From: CAYZQH01 sp050300015
GTDB taxonomy: Bacteria > Pseudomonadota > Gammaproteobacteria > Pseudomonadales > Cellvibrionaceae
Length of the DNA stretch: 64,000 nucleotides
Assembly (NCBI GenBank): GCA_050300015.1
Contig: JBNKWZ010000029.1
Location: 124,001-188,000 of the forward strand
Direction of reading: 5' to 3'
Under the pieces are notes generated by a model that ran no database searches, was not told the DNA's origin, and saw only the letters and a list, made by a program, of their open reading frames with translations. A program made the position numbers and the translations under genes. This document shows, piece by piece, positions 45,507 to 53,100 of the stretch; within the stretch, counting starts at the first letter, position 1; the number at the start of each line of letters is the position of its first letter.

Positions 45507-45857
45507 ATGAAAGGTTTAGGTGGCCCTCGTAACGGCATTCTGTCATTGACCATTCGTGATAAAGCTGTGTTGTACGCAGCGTACATGCCATTTGTACAGC
45601 ACGGGGGTCTGTTCATTCCCACCAACAAAACCTATAACCTGGGTGATGAAGTATTTATGCTGCTGAACCTAATGGACGAGCCGGAGAAAATTCCTGTTGC
45701 CGGCAAGGTGGTATGGATCACCCCCAAGGGCGCACAAGGTAATCGCGCGGCGGGTATTGGCGTGCAATTCAGTGGCGAAGATGATTCTGCCACCAACAAA
45801 ATCGAGACCTATTTGGCGGGTTCACTTGAATCTGACCGTCCCACTCATACCATGTAG
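45507..45857 (+). CDS. pilZ: Type IV pilus PilZ protein
   Basis: A 116-residue PilZ-domain protein of the original PilZ type, needed for type IV pilus assembly in Pseudomonas and Xanthomonas, where it partners with PilB and FimX. The sequence begins GGPRNGILSLTIRDKAVLYAAYMPF and ends with the GIGVQFSGED strand. The RxxxR c-di-GMP loop is absent, as in the founder PilZ. The holB-pilZ-tatD order is conserved in pseudomonads. Confidence 0.92.
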   Translation: MKGLGGPRNGILSLTIRDKAVLYAAYMPFVQHGGLFIPTNKTYNLGDEVFMLLNLMDEPEKIPVAGKVVWITPKGAQGNRAAGIGVQFSGEDDSATNKIETYLAGSLESDRPTHTM

Positions 45858-45878
45858 GTACTTGCATCAACTCTGTGA

Positions 45879-46688
45879 TTGTTTATGTTTGTTGATTCCC
45901 ACTGCCATCTAGATCGGCTAAAAATAGAGCAATGCGGCGGGTCTATTGCGTCCGCCATTGACGCAGCCAAAGCCGCAGATGTATCACACATTTTGTGCGT
46001 GTGTATCAGTGCAGACAACAAAGATGCTGTTTTAGATCTCGCCAATACCCATCCAAACGTTTTGGCATCCGTGGGTGTTCATCCTTCAGATGTATCGGCA
46101 GACATACCTTCCTCGATCTATAAGGATCTTATCCAGTGGGCGAACCACCCTAAGGTAGTAGCTATTGGAGAAACCGGCCTTGACTACTATTACACGCAAG
46201 ACTCAAAAGACGTTCAATTGTCGAGCTTCATTGAACACTTGAAAGCGGCCAAAGCATTAGAGCTGCCCACTATCGTACACACCCGAGATGCACGTGAAGA
46301 CACCTTGACTTGCATTGAGCAATACGGGTGTAAAAAGAGTGCTGGGGTTTTGCATTGTTTTACGGAAAGCTGGGAAATGGCTGAAAACGCATTGGATCTT
46401 AACTATTATATTTCCATATCCGGCATCGTGACTTTTAAAAATGCAGAGGCACTGCGAGAAGTCGCAAAAAAAATTCCCTTAGAGCGGTTGTTAATCGAGA
46501 CAGACTCACCTTATCTTGCACCGGTGCCCTTCAGAGGCAAGTCGAATCAGCCCCAATACGTGCGCGCGGTTGCAGAGTTTTTAGCGGAGCTAAGAGGGGA
46601 AACGCTGGCGGAACTTGCGCTGGCGACCACAAACAACTTTTTTCAGTTGTTTTCTAAGGCTCAGCCATTTAAAAACCTTGCCGAGTAA
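45879..46688 (+). CDS. tatD: TatD family metal-dependent hydrolase
   Basis: TIM-barrel amidohydrolase; TatD proteins have DNase/exonuclease activity. The 269-residue protein has the metal motif DSHCHLDRL, GETGLDYYY, the histidines of IVHTRDA and VLHCFTES, and the C-terminal ETDSPYLAPVPFRGK. It follows pilZ by 21 bases and is probably the YcfH-type paralogue. It ends the rne-tatD block. Confidence 0.93.
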   Translation: MFMFVDSHCHLDRLKIEQCGGSIASAIDAAKAADVSHILCVCISADNKDAVLDLANTHPNVLASVGVHPSDVSADIPSSIYKDLIQWANHPKVVAIGETGLDYYYTQDSKDVQLSSFIEHLKAAKALELPTIVHTRDAREDTLTCIEQYGCKKSAGVLHCFTESWEMAENALDLNYYISISGIVTFKNAEALREVAKKIPLERLLIETDSPYLAPVPFRGKSNQPQYVRAVAEFLAELRGETLAELALATTNNFFQLFSKAQPFKNLAE

Positions 46689-46694
46689 TACCCC

Positions 46695-47774
46695 TTAAGC
46701 TGCCAGTCGCGGGCTCAGACTTGCCGTACTTGAGACCCTTCGATGAGTCTGTGACCAAAGGCGCTCAGCCAAGACTTGGGTGTTTGACCAATGCCCCTTG
46801 GCAATCCATTCTACAATCGCGCGAGCGACATTGGGGTATTCAATTCGTTGCGGTTGAAAATCGTTTAACCACAATCGAATGGTGTTTTTGCAGAGACAAT
46901 CCATACTCAAGCCTAAGTTTAAAGTTTCCAGTGCTAGGGCGTTGGACATTTGCTCTGTTTGCCCCTTAAGGGGTTTAACCAATAATTTTTTACCCAATTG
47001 AATCGCTTCACTTGCCAGCTCAAATCCGGCATTACTAATCACGCCATTACAGATGGTTAAATCATGCTTAAAGCCTTCTCGGGAAAGGGGTTTTAGCTGG
47101 ATGTTGGCAATACTTTCGTATTGACTAAAAGGCCCGTAGTACACAAAAGTAGTGGAAGGGAATTGCTCTAAAAGGGGGATCACCTCTTCGGGAGATTCAA
47201 ACCCCAGATACACTAAAATCTTCTCAGGTTCGACAATTGCGTTGCTAGTCGTTTCCACATGGGCAATGGGCGGTAAAATGGGTGCGCCAAAGGCGTCCCA
47301 GTGAAGACCGAGCGCAATGTCCGCTGGTGCAAATTGTCGCATAATGTTGCGGGTCAAAAGGTTGTCACCGGCTTTGGGTACGTCATGCAAAAAGGCGTAC
47401 TGATGGCCGACACCTATACAAGTTTTATTTTGGCGTTTGGCGGCCCAGGCGGTGATCGGTTCAAAGTCGGTCAGCACGGCATCAAAGGGTGACAAATCCA
47501 AGGATTTGACGTCGCGTAAAAACGTCGAGGCGCTCGCATCGTGCAGGGTGTCCCAAATGCAAAGCTTTCCTGATTTATACGCAAATGTCAGCCCTTTATT
47601 GCATGCCCAGTCGTCACCAAAGCAGGCCATGTCGAAATAGGCTTCTCGTGCTCGTCCCGAGAATAAATAATCCACTTCAATGTCATATTCATCGAAATAG
47701 CGACTCAGTTCACGTGCCCGTGTAATGTGACCGTTTCCGGTACCCTGAATACCGTAAAGAAGCTTTAGCGTCAT
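46695..47774 (-). CDS. MJ1255/VC2487-type glycosyltransferase
   Basis: A 359-residue GT-B fold protein of the family named after MJ1255/VC2487. It opens LKLLYGIQGTGNGHITRARE, a glycosyltransferase-1 style N-terminal nucleotide region. A C-terminal sugar-donor domain contains VISNAGFELASEAIQLGK, like MurG-type proteins. I start it at ATG 47774, two bases after the PAP2 stop; a longer frame would overlap that gene. Substrate is unknown. Pairing with a PAP2 phosphatase suggests a lipid-linked or envelope sugar. Confidence 0.83.
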   Translation of the reverse strand: MTLKLLYGIQGTGNGHITRARELSRYFDEYDIEVDYLFSGRAREAYFDMACFGDDWACNKGLTFAYKSGKLCIWDTLHDASASTFLRDVKSLDLSPFDAVLTDFEPITAWAAKRQNKTCIGVGHQYAFLHDVPKAGDNLLTRNIMRQFAPADIALGLHWDAFGAPILPPIAHVETTSNAIVEPEKILVYLGFESPEEVIPLLEQFPSTTFVYYGPFSQYESIANIQLKPLSREGFKHDLTICNGVISNAGFELASEAIQLGKKLLVKPLKGQTEQMSNALALETLNLGLSMDCLCKNTIRLWLNDFQPQRIEYPNVARAIVEWIAKGHWSNTQVLAERLWSQTHRRVSSTASLSPRLAA

Positions 47775-47776
47775 AT

Positions 47777-48307
47777 TCAGACCCAGTGTAAAGTCAGTAG
47801 TAGGGCGTGTGTGGCATGGCAAACGCAAAAGCCCATAAGTGCGCCGGCCAACACATCGGTGGGAAAGTGCACGCCTAGCACAACCCTTGCGGCGCCTACG
47901 CATGTGGCCCAACCGTAAAGTACGAGTCCCAGCATCGGAAAGTAGATGTGCAGCGCTGTTGCCACTAAGAACGCCGCTGAGGTGTGGCCAGAAGGAAAGC
48001 TGAATTGATCTGAAGGCTGTATAACGCTTTGATAGCCAGGAATCGCTTGAGGGGGGCGGTTGCGCTTAAAGCTGGATTTGAACACAAAATAACAGCCGCG
48101 TTCGACTGCAAAGGCCAAAGCCAGTAACAACACCATGGGCCAGCTTTCTAATGCGATGAACAGGGCACCAGCTAAGCCGTAAAGTGGTCCATTGGCACTG
48201 AAAGATACAATGCGGGAGAAAGATATGGCCATTTGTCGGTGCCTGCGCTGCAAACACCAATCGAAGGTTATAAGGTCGAACTGATGAATACTCTGTAAAA
48301 TACGCAT
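47777..48307 (-). CDS. PAP2 family membrane phosphatase
   Basis: A 176-residue membrane protein of the PAP2/BacA-independent lipid phosphatase family. The three motifs are intact: KSSFKRNRPP (motif 1), FPSGHTSA (motif 2) and ARVVLGVHFPTD (motif 3). About five membrane segments are visible. Likely substrates are lipid diphosphates such as undecaprenyl or phosphatidylglycerol phosphate. It is cotranscribed with the glycosyltransferase gene. Confidence 0.9.
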   Translation of the reverse strand: MRILQSIHQFDLITFDWCLQRRHRQMAISFSRIVSFSANGPLYGLAGALFIALESWPMVLLLALAFAVERGCYFVFKSSFKRNRPPQAIPGYQSVIQPSDQFSFPSGHTSAAFLVATALHIYFPMLGLVLYGWATCVGAARVVLGVHFPTDVLAGALMGFCVCHATHALLLTLHWV

Positions 48308-48461
48308 ACACTTGCCTCCGTTTGTGGCAAGTTACAACGGGCTTGTGACAGATATATGAGATTTTTTTGTCGTTTTTATGACAGATGGACTTTTACAGTG
48401 ATTTTGAACGAAAACGTCCTTTCGAGCGCTGGTAAAGTCCAAAACAATAAGGTTTAACACT

Positions 48462-49106
48462 ATGATGAAACAGCAGCTAATCACAATGCTTAACCTGCAA
48501 GACAGCATGAATGCAAAAGTCCACCCAGAATGGCGCAACCAGGGGTTTGAGTGGTACCGAGCCATATGGATTGAGTGTGGTGAGCTGATGGACCACTTCG
48601 GGTGGAAATGGTGGAAAAAGCAAACGCCCGACCGAGAGCAGGTGGTGCTCGAGCTCATTGACATCTGGCATTTTGGTTTAAGCTCGCTTTTGGAGGCTCA
48701 CCCAGGGCCCATTACCGCGCTCGCGGGGGAGGTTGCCGAAGGCTTGGCTCAGGCCCGAGCACCTGGTGATTTCCTGCAAGATGTGGAGGCCTTTGCCAAT
48801 CAAGTGCTGTCCACCCGTCAGTTTGCACCGGCGGCCTTCGCAAATTTAATGTTGGGAATGGATTTGAGTTTTGAGGAGCTGTATCGCCAATACGTTGGTA
48901 AAAACGTATTGAATATGTTTCGGCAGGACAAGGGGTACAAGACGGGTACTTACCAGAAGATATGGGGCGGGCGAGAGGATAACGAGCACCTGGTTGAAAT
49001 TGTAAAAGCCATTCCCATTGATAGCGAAGCGTTTCAGACGTTGGTGTACGACGGTCTGCTTGCCCGCTACCCAGCGAGTGAAGAACCTACGACGGTAAAT
49101 ACCTAG
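48462..49106 (+). CDS. Dimeric dUTPase (all-alpha NTP pyrophosphatase)
   Basis: A 214-residue protein of the dimeric dUTPase family, related to MazG. It hydrolyses dUTP (and often dUDP) to dUMP, unlike the trimeric Dut. Metal-binding acid motifs are visible in WIECGELMDHFGWKWWKK and VVLELIDIWHFG. It stands alone, divergent from the PAP2 gene. The trimeric dut is not in this window; whether the genome has both cannot be told. Confidence 0.88.
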   Translation: MMKQQLITMLNLQDSMNAKVHPEWRNQGFEWYRAIWIECGELMDHFGWKWWKKQTPDREQVVLELIDIWHFGLSSLLEAHPGPITALAGEVAEGLAQARAPGDFLQDVEAFANQVLSTRQFAPAAFANLMLGMDLSFEELYRQYVGKNVLNMFRQDKGYKTGTYQKIWGGREDNEHLVEIVKAIPIDSEAFQTLVYDGLLARYPASEEPTTVNT

Positions 49107-49242
49107 GGGCCTCTGATTTAGTTTCAACGGCTTCTGGGCTTGACCTTATCGGGGGTTGGGCTGGCGGTGGTTTGACGCTGGCCCAAGGGGCTTTAGGAGG
49201 CCCTAAGAGCTTTTCGAATGCTGCGTACTTGATAGACACCAT
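49087..49242 (-). CDS. Possible small proline-rich protein, 51 residues
   Basis: ATG at 49242 has GGGG just upstream; the frame reads VSIKYAAFEKLLGPPKAPW, then a proline-rich middle, and stops inside the dUTPase 3' end. No family resemblance. The codon pattern is not clearly different from the neighbouring non-coding DNA, so this may be chance. Confidence 0.17.
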   Translation of the reverse strand: MVSIKYAAFEKLLGPPKAPWASVKPPPAQPPIRSSPEAVETKSEAPRYLPS

Positions 49243-49540
49243 ATGCCCCGGCCGTTATGGATGACGGAAATGTCGTTTTTGCACTTGTAAAAACGGCAAA
49301 GCATTACCTTGGCTCGAGAGTTCACAAGCTGCTGGACAATAGGTGTTCTGAAGGGTTCAAGTGGCTTCTAATGACTTTTCCGCCCAGATCACTATAATGG
49401 CGCCCACAAACAGAAAACATTCAATGGCAGTGATTGCGCTAAAGTATTGCGCTCGCCCTGTGCGTGTGCTTCTTGGAGTTTGCGCTTCCTGTGAGGCCTG
49501 TAAGCCCATTGATAAACGATGATTGAATCGGAGATAGATT
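49243..49540. other. Non-coding region upstream of mdh
   Basis: It contains an AT hairpin (CGTTTTT, eight bases, AAAAACG) at about 49273-49295 and a TATAAT at 49393-49398, with TGACTT 15 bases before it as a weak -35. That would give mdh a leader of about 140 bases. No gene is evident. Confidence 0.4.
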
Positions 49541-50524
49541 GTGAAAGCACCTGTACGTGTTGCGATAACCGGCGCTGCCGGACAAATTAGCTATTCCCTA
49601 CTGTTTAGAATCGCCTCTGGTGATATGTTGGGTAAAGATCAACCCGTCATCCTACAATTGTTGGAAATCACGCCCGCAATGAATGCACTGAAGGGTGTTG
49701 CGATGGAGCTGGATGATTGCGCATTTCCACTGTTACAGGAGATTATCTGTTCGGATGATCCAAATGTGGTGTTTAAAGATGCACACTACGCGCTGTTAGT
49801 CGGTGCTCGTCCGCGCGGTCCTGGTATGGAGCGAAAGGATCTACTGGAAGCCAACGCGGCCATATTCTCGGTCCAGGGCAAAGCCATTAACGACCATGCG
49901 GCGCGTGATATCAAAGTGCTTGTGGTGGGCAATCCAGCGAATACGAACGCCTTAATTGCACAGCGTAATGCCCCTGACATTGACCCACGTCAGTTCACTG
50001 CCATGACGCGGCTTGACCACAATCGTGCCATGACACAGCTGGCTCAAAAACTGTCTGTTGCAGTGACAGATGTGACCAAAATGACCATTTGGGGTAACCA
50101 CTCCTCCACTCAATACCCCGACCTATTTCACGCATTAGTCAACGGTGAGGTTGCGGTCGATAAAGTGGACCAAGAGTGGTATGCGAATGACTATATTCCT
50201 ACGGTACAACAGCGGGGCGCAGCCATTATTGCCGCTCGAGGCGCTTCAAGCGCAGCTTCTGCGGCTAATGCGGCCATCGATCACATGCGAAGCTGGGCCC
50301 TTGGCACAGGGGAAAACGATTGGGTCAGCATGGGTGTTTATTCAGATGGCAGCTATGGGATTGAAGAGGGGTTGATCTATTCATTCCCTTGTATTTGCAA
50401 AAACGGTGATTGGCAAGTGGTTCAGGGCCTGGATATAGACCCTTTTTCACGCGCGCGAATGGATGCAACGGCACAGGAGCTCAAAGAAGAGCGTGATGCT
50501 GTGCGCTCGTTACTTCCTGCCTGA
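49541..50524 (+). CDS. mdh: Malate dehydrogenase
   Basis: NAD-dependent TCA-cycle enzyme of the cytosolic-like MDH class. The 327-residue protein has GAAGQISYSLL as dinucleotide loop and the active-site loop GARPRGPGMERKD. NPANTNA, TRLDHNRA (proton-relay Asp and substrate Arg) and the catalytic histidine in WGNHSSTQYPD follow. It starts with GTG, with a GGAGAT element upstream. It is monocistronic. Confidence 0.96.
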   Translation: MKAPVRVAITGAAGQISYSLLFRIASGDMLGKDQPVILQLLEITPAMNALKGVAMELDDCAFPLLQEIICSDDPNVVFKDAHYALLVGARPRGPGMERKDLLEANAAIFSVQGKAINDHAARDIKVLVVGNPANTNALIAQRNAPDIDPRQFTAMTRLDHNRAMTQLAQKLSVAVTDVTKMTIWGNHSSTQYPDLFHALVNGEVAVDKVDQEWYANDYIPTVQQRGAAIIAARGASSAASAANAAIDHMRSWALGTGENDWVSMGVYSDGSYGIEEGLIYSFPCICKNGDWQVVQGLDIDPFSRARMDATAQELKEERDAVRSLLPA

Positions 50525-50549
50525 TCCACTTATTGCCTACCACTTAAAG

Positions 50550-50579
50550 CCCGCCCAAAAACGTCAGTTTTGGGGCGGG
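50550..50579 (+). terminator. Terminator-like hairpin after mdh
   Basis: CCCGCCC..AAAAC, loop, GTTTT.GGGCGGG: a 12-pair stem with one mismatch 26 bases past the stop. The 3' side is TTGTGC, so the U tract is poor. Confidence 0.6.
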
Positions 50580-50797
50580 TTGTGCACAAGTTTTGTGAGT
50601 GCCCCACCCACTTTTTCATACTTGTCCGTCCTGGGCGCTCTTTATCAAGATTTTTTGTGTCATTTGTTGGTATTGAAATGATTAAGCCTAAGCGCTAACA
50701 ATCGACGTAATGGCGCCAGCTTGTAATTGAGCCACATCCCCACCCGTCTATTTCAAAGGGTACCTGTCCTTAATAACATTTAACGTTGGAGTGTCAA

Positions 50798-51262
50798 ATG
50801 GCAGAACTTAAGGTGGGCAAAAAAGCCCCTGTTTTTACATTACTCAATCAACATGGTGAGAAGATAAAGCTCAGCGATTTTTTGGGGCGCACCGTGATCG
50901 TGTATTTCTATCCACGTGCTATGACACCTGGCTGTACAACGCAAGCCTGTGGTATGAGAGATGTCAATGACGCCGTGGAAAAAGCCAATGCTGTGACCTT
51001 AGCCATCAGTCCAGATCCAGTGGAAAAGCTCGCAAAATTTGCGGATAAATATGAGCTTAACTTTCATTTGTTGTCGGACGAAGATCATAAAATTTGTGAA
51101 AAATATGGTGTCTGGCAGCTCAAACAATTTATGGGTAAGACCTTTATGGGGGTAGTGCGGTCCACCTTTGTGGTCGACCCGCAGGGTAAGGTTCAGTATC
51201 TAACCAACAAGGTTAAAACCAAAACACACCATCAAGACATATTGACCGTATTGAGCGTTTGA
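50798..51262 (+). CDS. bcp: Thioredoxin-dependent thiol peroxidase (Bcp/PrxQ)
   Basis: Peroxiredoxin of 154 residues that reduces hydroperoxides with thioredoxin. The peroxidatic C46 sits in PRAMTPGCTTQAC and the resolving C51 is five residues on, the PrxQ pattern. I start at ATG 50798 after TTGGAG. It is a single gene; the 273 bases before it hold a CTTGTAA/CCCCAC pair at 50720-50743 that weakly resembles a heat-shock promoter. Confidence 0.95.
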   Translation: MAELKVGKKAPVFTLLNQHGEKIKLSDFLGRTVIVYFYPRAMTPGCTTQACGMRDVNDAVEKANAVTLAISPDPVEKLAKFADKYELNFHLLSDEDHKICEKYGVWQLKQFMGKTFMGVVRSTFVVDPQGKVQYLTNKVKTKTHHQDILTVLSV

Positions 51263-51285
51263 ACTTGGTGAGCCGAGTTCAAACG
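51256..51285 (+). terminator. Hairpin overlapping the bcp stop
   Basis: CGTTTGAACTTGG, TGAG, CCGAGTTCAAACG: a 13-pair stem with one G-T pair. The bcp TGA lies inside its left arm, and no T run follows directly. It could be a terminator or an mRNA-protecting structure. Confidence 0.5.
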
Positions 51286-51789
51286 AGCGCTTCGACCGTT
51301 TTGTTATTAACGATGAGGTTGTGGGAGCAAAACCATATATACGTGCCAAAATGTGGCGTGAAGTCACAGGTTTCGGATTGTCATTCAAACATTTGAATGA
51401 ATCCTTCTATTTGAAATGTCGCCAAAATTAGCTAAGCTTTTACTAACTTGCCACGCCACGCAGTTAAGTGCTTTTTAAAGGTTGTTTGTGCTTTAATGGT
51501 GTTCGATCGCACTAGAGTAATCCCTCTTGAGCGCTGTGGATAGAGTAAGGCAGTAGGACCCAGTCAAGAATGTATGGGTGTTCCCATAATTATTCAGGTA
51601 AGCGTGCGTTGTTACCGGAGATTCGGGTACAATGAATAACACGCTAACTAAATGTTGGCTGGAGCGTAGCGCCGTTTCGAGGGTGCTATTAGAGGGCGGT
51701 TTGTACTTACGTGCAAATTCTTAAAACAACAATGATAGGGCCGGAATGTGTTAAGTGCGCAATGAGTTACGTCTAAAAACGGAGTGAGA
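51286..51789. other. Long non-coding leader before the GAF-AraC gene
   Basis: About 500 bases without a credible gene. It holds a perfect palindrome CATTCAAA-CA-TTTGAATG (51382-51399), a short hairpin TATGGG-TGTT-CCCATA (51573-51588) and a TACAAT at 51628. A regulatory leader or a small RNA is possible; neither is shown. Confidence 0.45.
51382..51399. promoter_or_regulatory. 18-base perfect palindrome, candidate operator
   Basis: CATTCAAA, CA, TTTGAATG. The length and symmetry suit a dimeric repressor site. It lies between bcp and the GAF-AraC regulator, about 390 bases before the latter. Confidence 0.3.
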
Positions 51790-52905
51790 ATGCCCAAGTA
51801 CGGGCGGAGAAGTGTCTGCGGGATGTGCGGTTCTTCTGGAGGTGTAAGCGCCATTGACCGAATGCCTTGTCATTTAAGCTTCAAAACGGAGAATGATTTG
51901 AAACTTAATCAAAGCAGCCATGCTCACTCCAGCGGTGGATTGGAAGAGCAGCTCCACTTGTCATCCACTTCAACTTACCCTGAACGCCTTCGTGGCCTGT
52001 ATGCCATTCTTTCTGGGATGCATGACCACCCGTCGGAGCGCGATGCGCTCTATGGCCTTTTGAACGCCGGACTACAGATGTTCGACCTGGAGCATGCTCT
52101 TGTGATACGGCCTTTATCCACACAAGTTGTAGAAGTATTGGCGGCGCAATCGACCTTGGGTGAGCACCAGGATGATGCACCATTCTTCGTGGGCCAGCAC
52201 ATTAACATCGAGATGACACCTACAAACACGATGTTTGAGAGTTTAAGGCCAATTGCCATTAAAAATATGCCCACGAGCGCTTTGCAACCGGCGCCCTTCG
52301 CGTATAATGAAGTCACTGTCACGACGTATCTCGGGGCTCCCGTAGTGCCTTCAAAGTCAGAACCCCTGGCTGTGTGCTTTCTCTCGTCAAGCGCCGGAAG
52401 AAGAGAGTTTAAACCCGAGGATCTAGAAACGATCGAGCTTTTGGCAAAAGGAGTGGCCTGTATGGTAGACACACAAAAGGCTCAAGCCCAACGTAAGCTA
52501 ACCGACCAAGCCATGTTTGCAATGGGCTCGGTCAAGACCCTAGATGAATATTTACAGCTCGCACGATTACCCGAGGTGTACGGAGTGCCCTCGCGCGTTG
52601 TAGAAGTGCTACAGCGTCGCATAGGTCACACTGCTCTCGATATTGGTCATATCGCTGAAGAGTTAAATCTTTCTAAACGAACTTTGCAGCGACGCTTACA
52701 ACAGCAAGACATCAGTTTTGCTGAGTTGCGAGATCAAGTGCGCTTTCATTACTCACTTGATTATTTGATCAAGCAACACTTGAGCATCGATAGCATCTCT
52801 GCCTCTTTGGATTTTTCCGATAGGACCAGCTTTACCAATGCCTTCAAACGCTGGACGGGCCTGTCGCCAAGCACCTTTCGGAAGTTGTTTAGAGATTACG
52901 TTTAG
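51790..52905 (+). CDS. GAF-domain AraC family transcriptional regulator
   Basis: A 371-residue regulator. After a variable N-terminus comes a GAF-like sensor domain (about 65-225: LRGLYAILSGMHDH, PFAYNEVTVTTYLGAPV, DLETIELLAKGVACMVD). A C-terminal AraC helix-turn-helix from about 275 contains DIGHIAEELNLSKRTLQRRL and LDFSDRTSFTNAFKRWTGLSP. The ATG at 51790 has GGAG five bases before it; a TTG at about 51898 is another candidate. Target and ligand are unknown. No operon partner is present; the MATE pump gene downstream is a possible target. Confidence 0.83.
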   Translation: MPKYGRRSVCGMCGSSGGVSAIDRMPCHLSFKTENDLKLNQSSHAHSSGGLEEQLHLSSTSTYPERLRGLYAILSGMHDHPSERDALYGLLNAGLQMFDLEHALVIRPLSTQVVEVLAAQSTLGEHQDDAPFFVGQHINIEMTPTNTMFESLRPIAIKNMPTSALQPAPFAYNEVTVTTYLGAPVVPSKSEPLAVCFLSSSAGRREFKPEDLETIELLAKGVACMVDTQKAQAQRKLTDQAMFAMGSVKTLDEYLQLARLPEVYGVPSRVVEVLQRRIGHTALDIGHIAEELNLSKRTLQRRLQQQDISFAELRDQVRFHYSLDYLIKQHLSIDSISASLDFSDRTSFTNAFKRWTGLSPSTFRKLFRDYV

Positions 52906-52919
52906 TTCTCCAAGGTCCC

Positions 52920-52951
52920 AACCTACCTGAGCTTACTGAAGCAGGTAGGTT
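52920..52951 (+). terminator. Strong hairpin after the GAF-AraC gene
   Basis: AACCTACCTG, twelve bases, CAGGTAGGTT, with further pairing possible in the loop. It starts 15 bases after the stop codon. No T run, so intrinsic termination is uncertain. Confidence 0.5.
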
Positions 52952-53018
52952 GCGTGGTAGCCGCATGCCTTTGACGTTTGAGTAAACGCCGACTGAAAAT
53001 CCTGCAAGAGTATTAATT

Positions 53019-53049
53019 CACTTAGCACAAATGCGCTTTGTGCTAAGTG
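53019..53049. promoter_or_regulatory. 31-base hairpin/palindrome before the MATE gene
   Basis: CACTTAGCACAAA, TGCGC, TTTGTGCTAAGTG: 13 perfect pairs around a five-base loop. It could be a repressor operator or an RNA stem controlling the pump gene that begins shortly after. Confidence 0.4.
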
Positions 53050-53100
53050 CTTGGCTTTATTGGTAGAATCCCCCCCCTTTTTTTGTTCAAGCGGTGCCCC

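Noticed and set aside
50720..50743. CTTGTAA-N11-CCCCAC upstream of bcp as a heat-shock promoter.
   Set aside because: It matches the pattern only loosely and bcp is not a classical heat-shock gene, so it was not listed as a separate feature.
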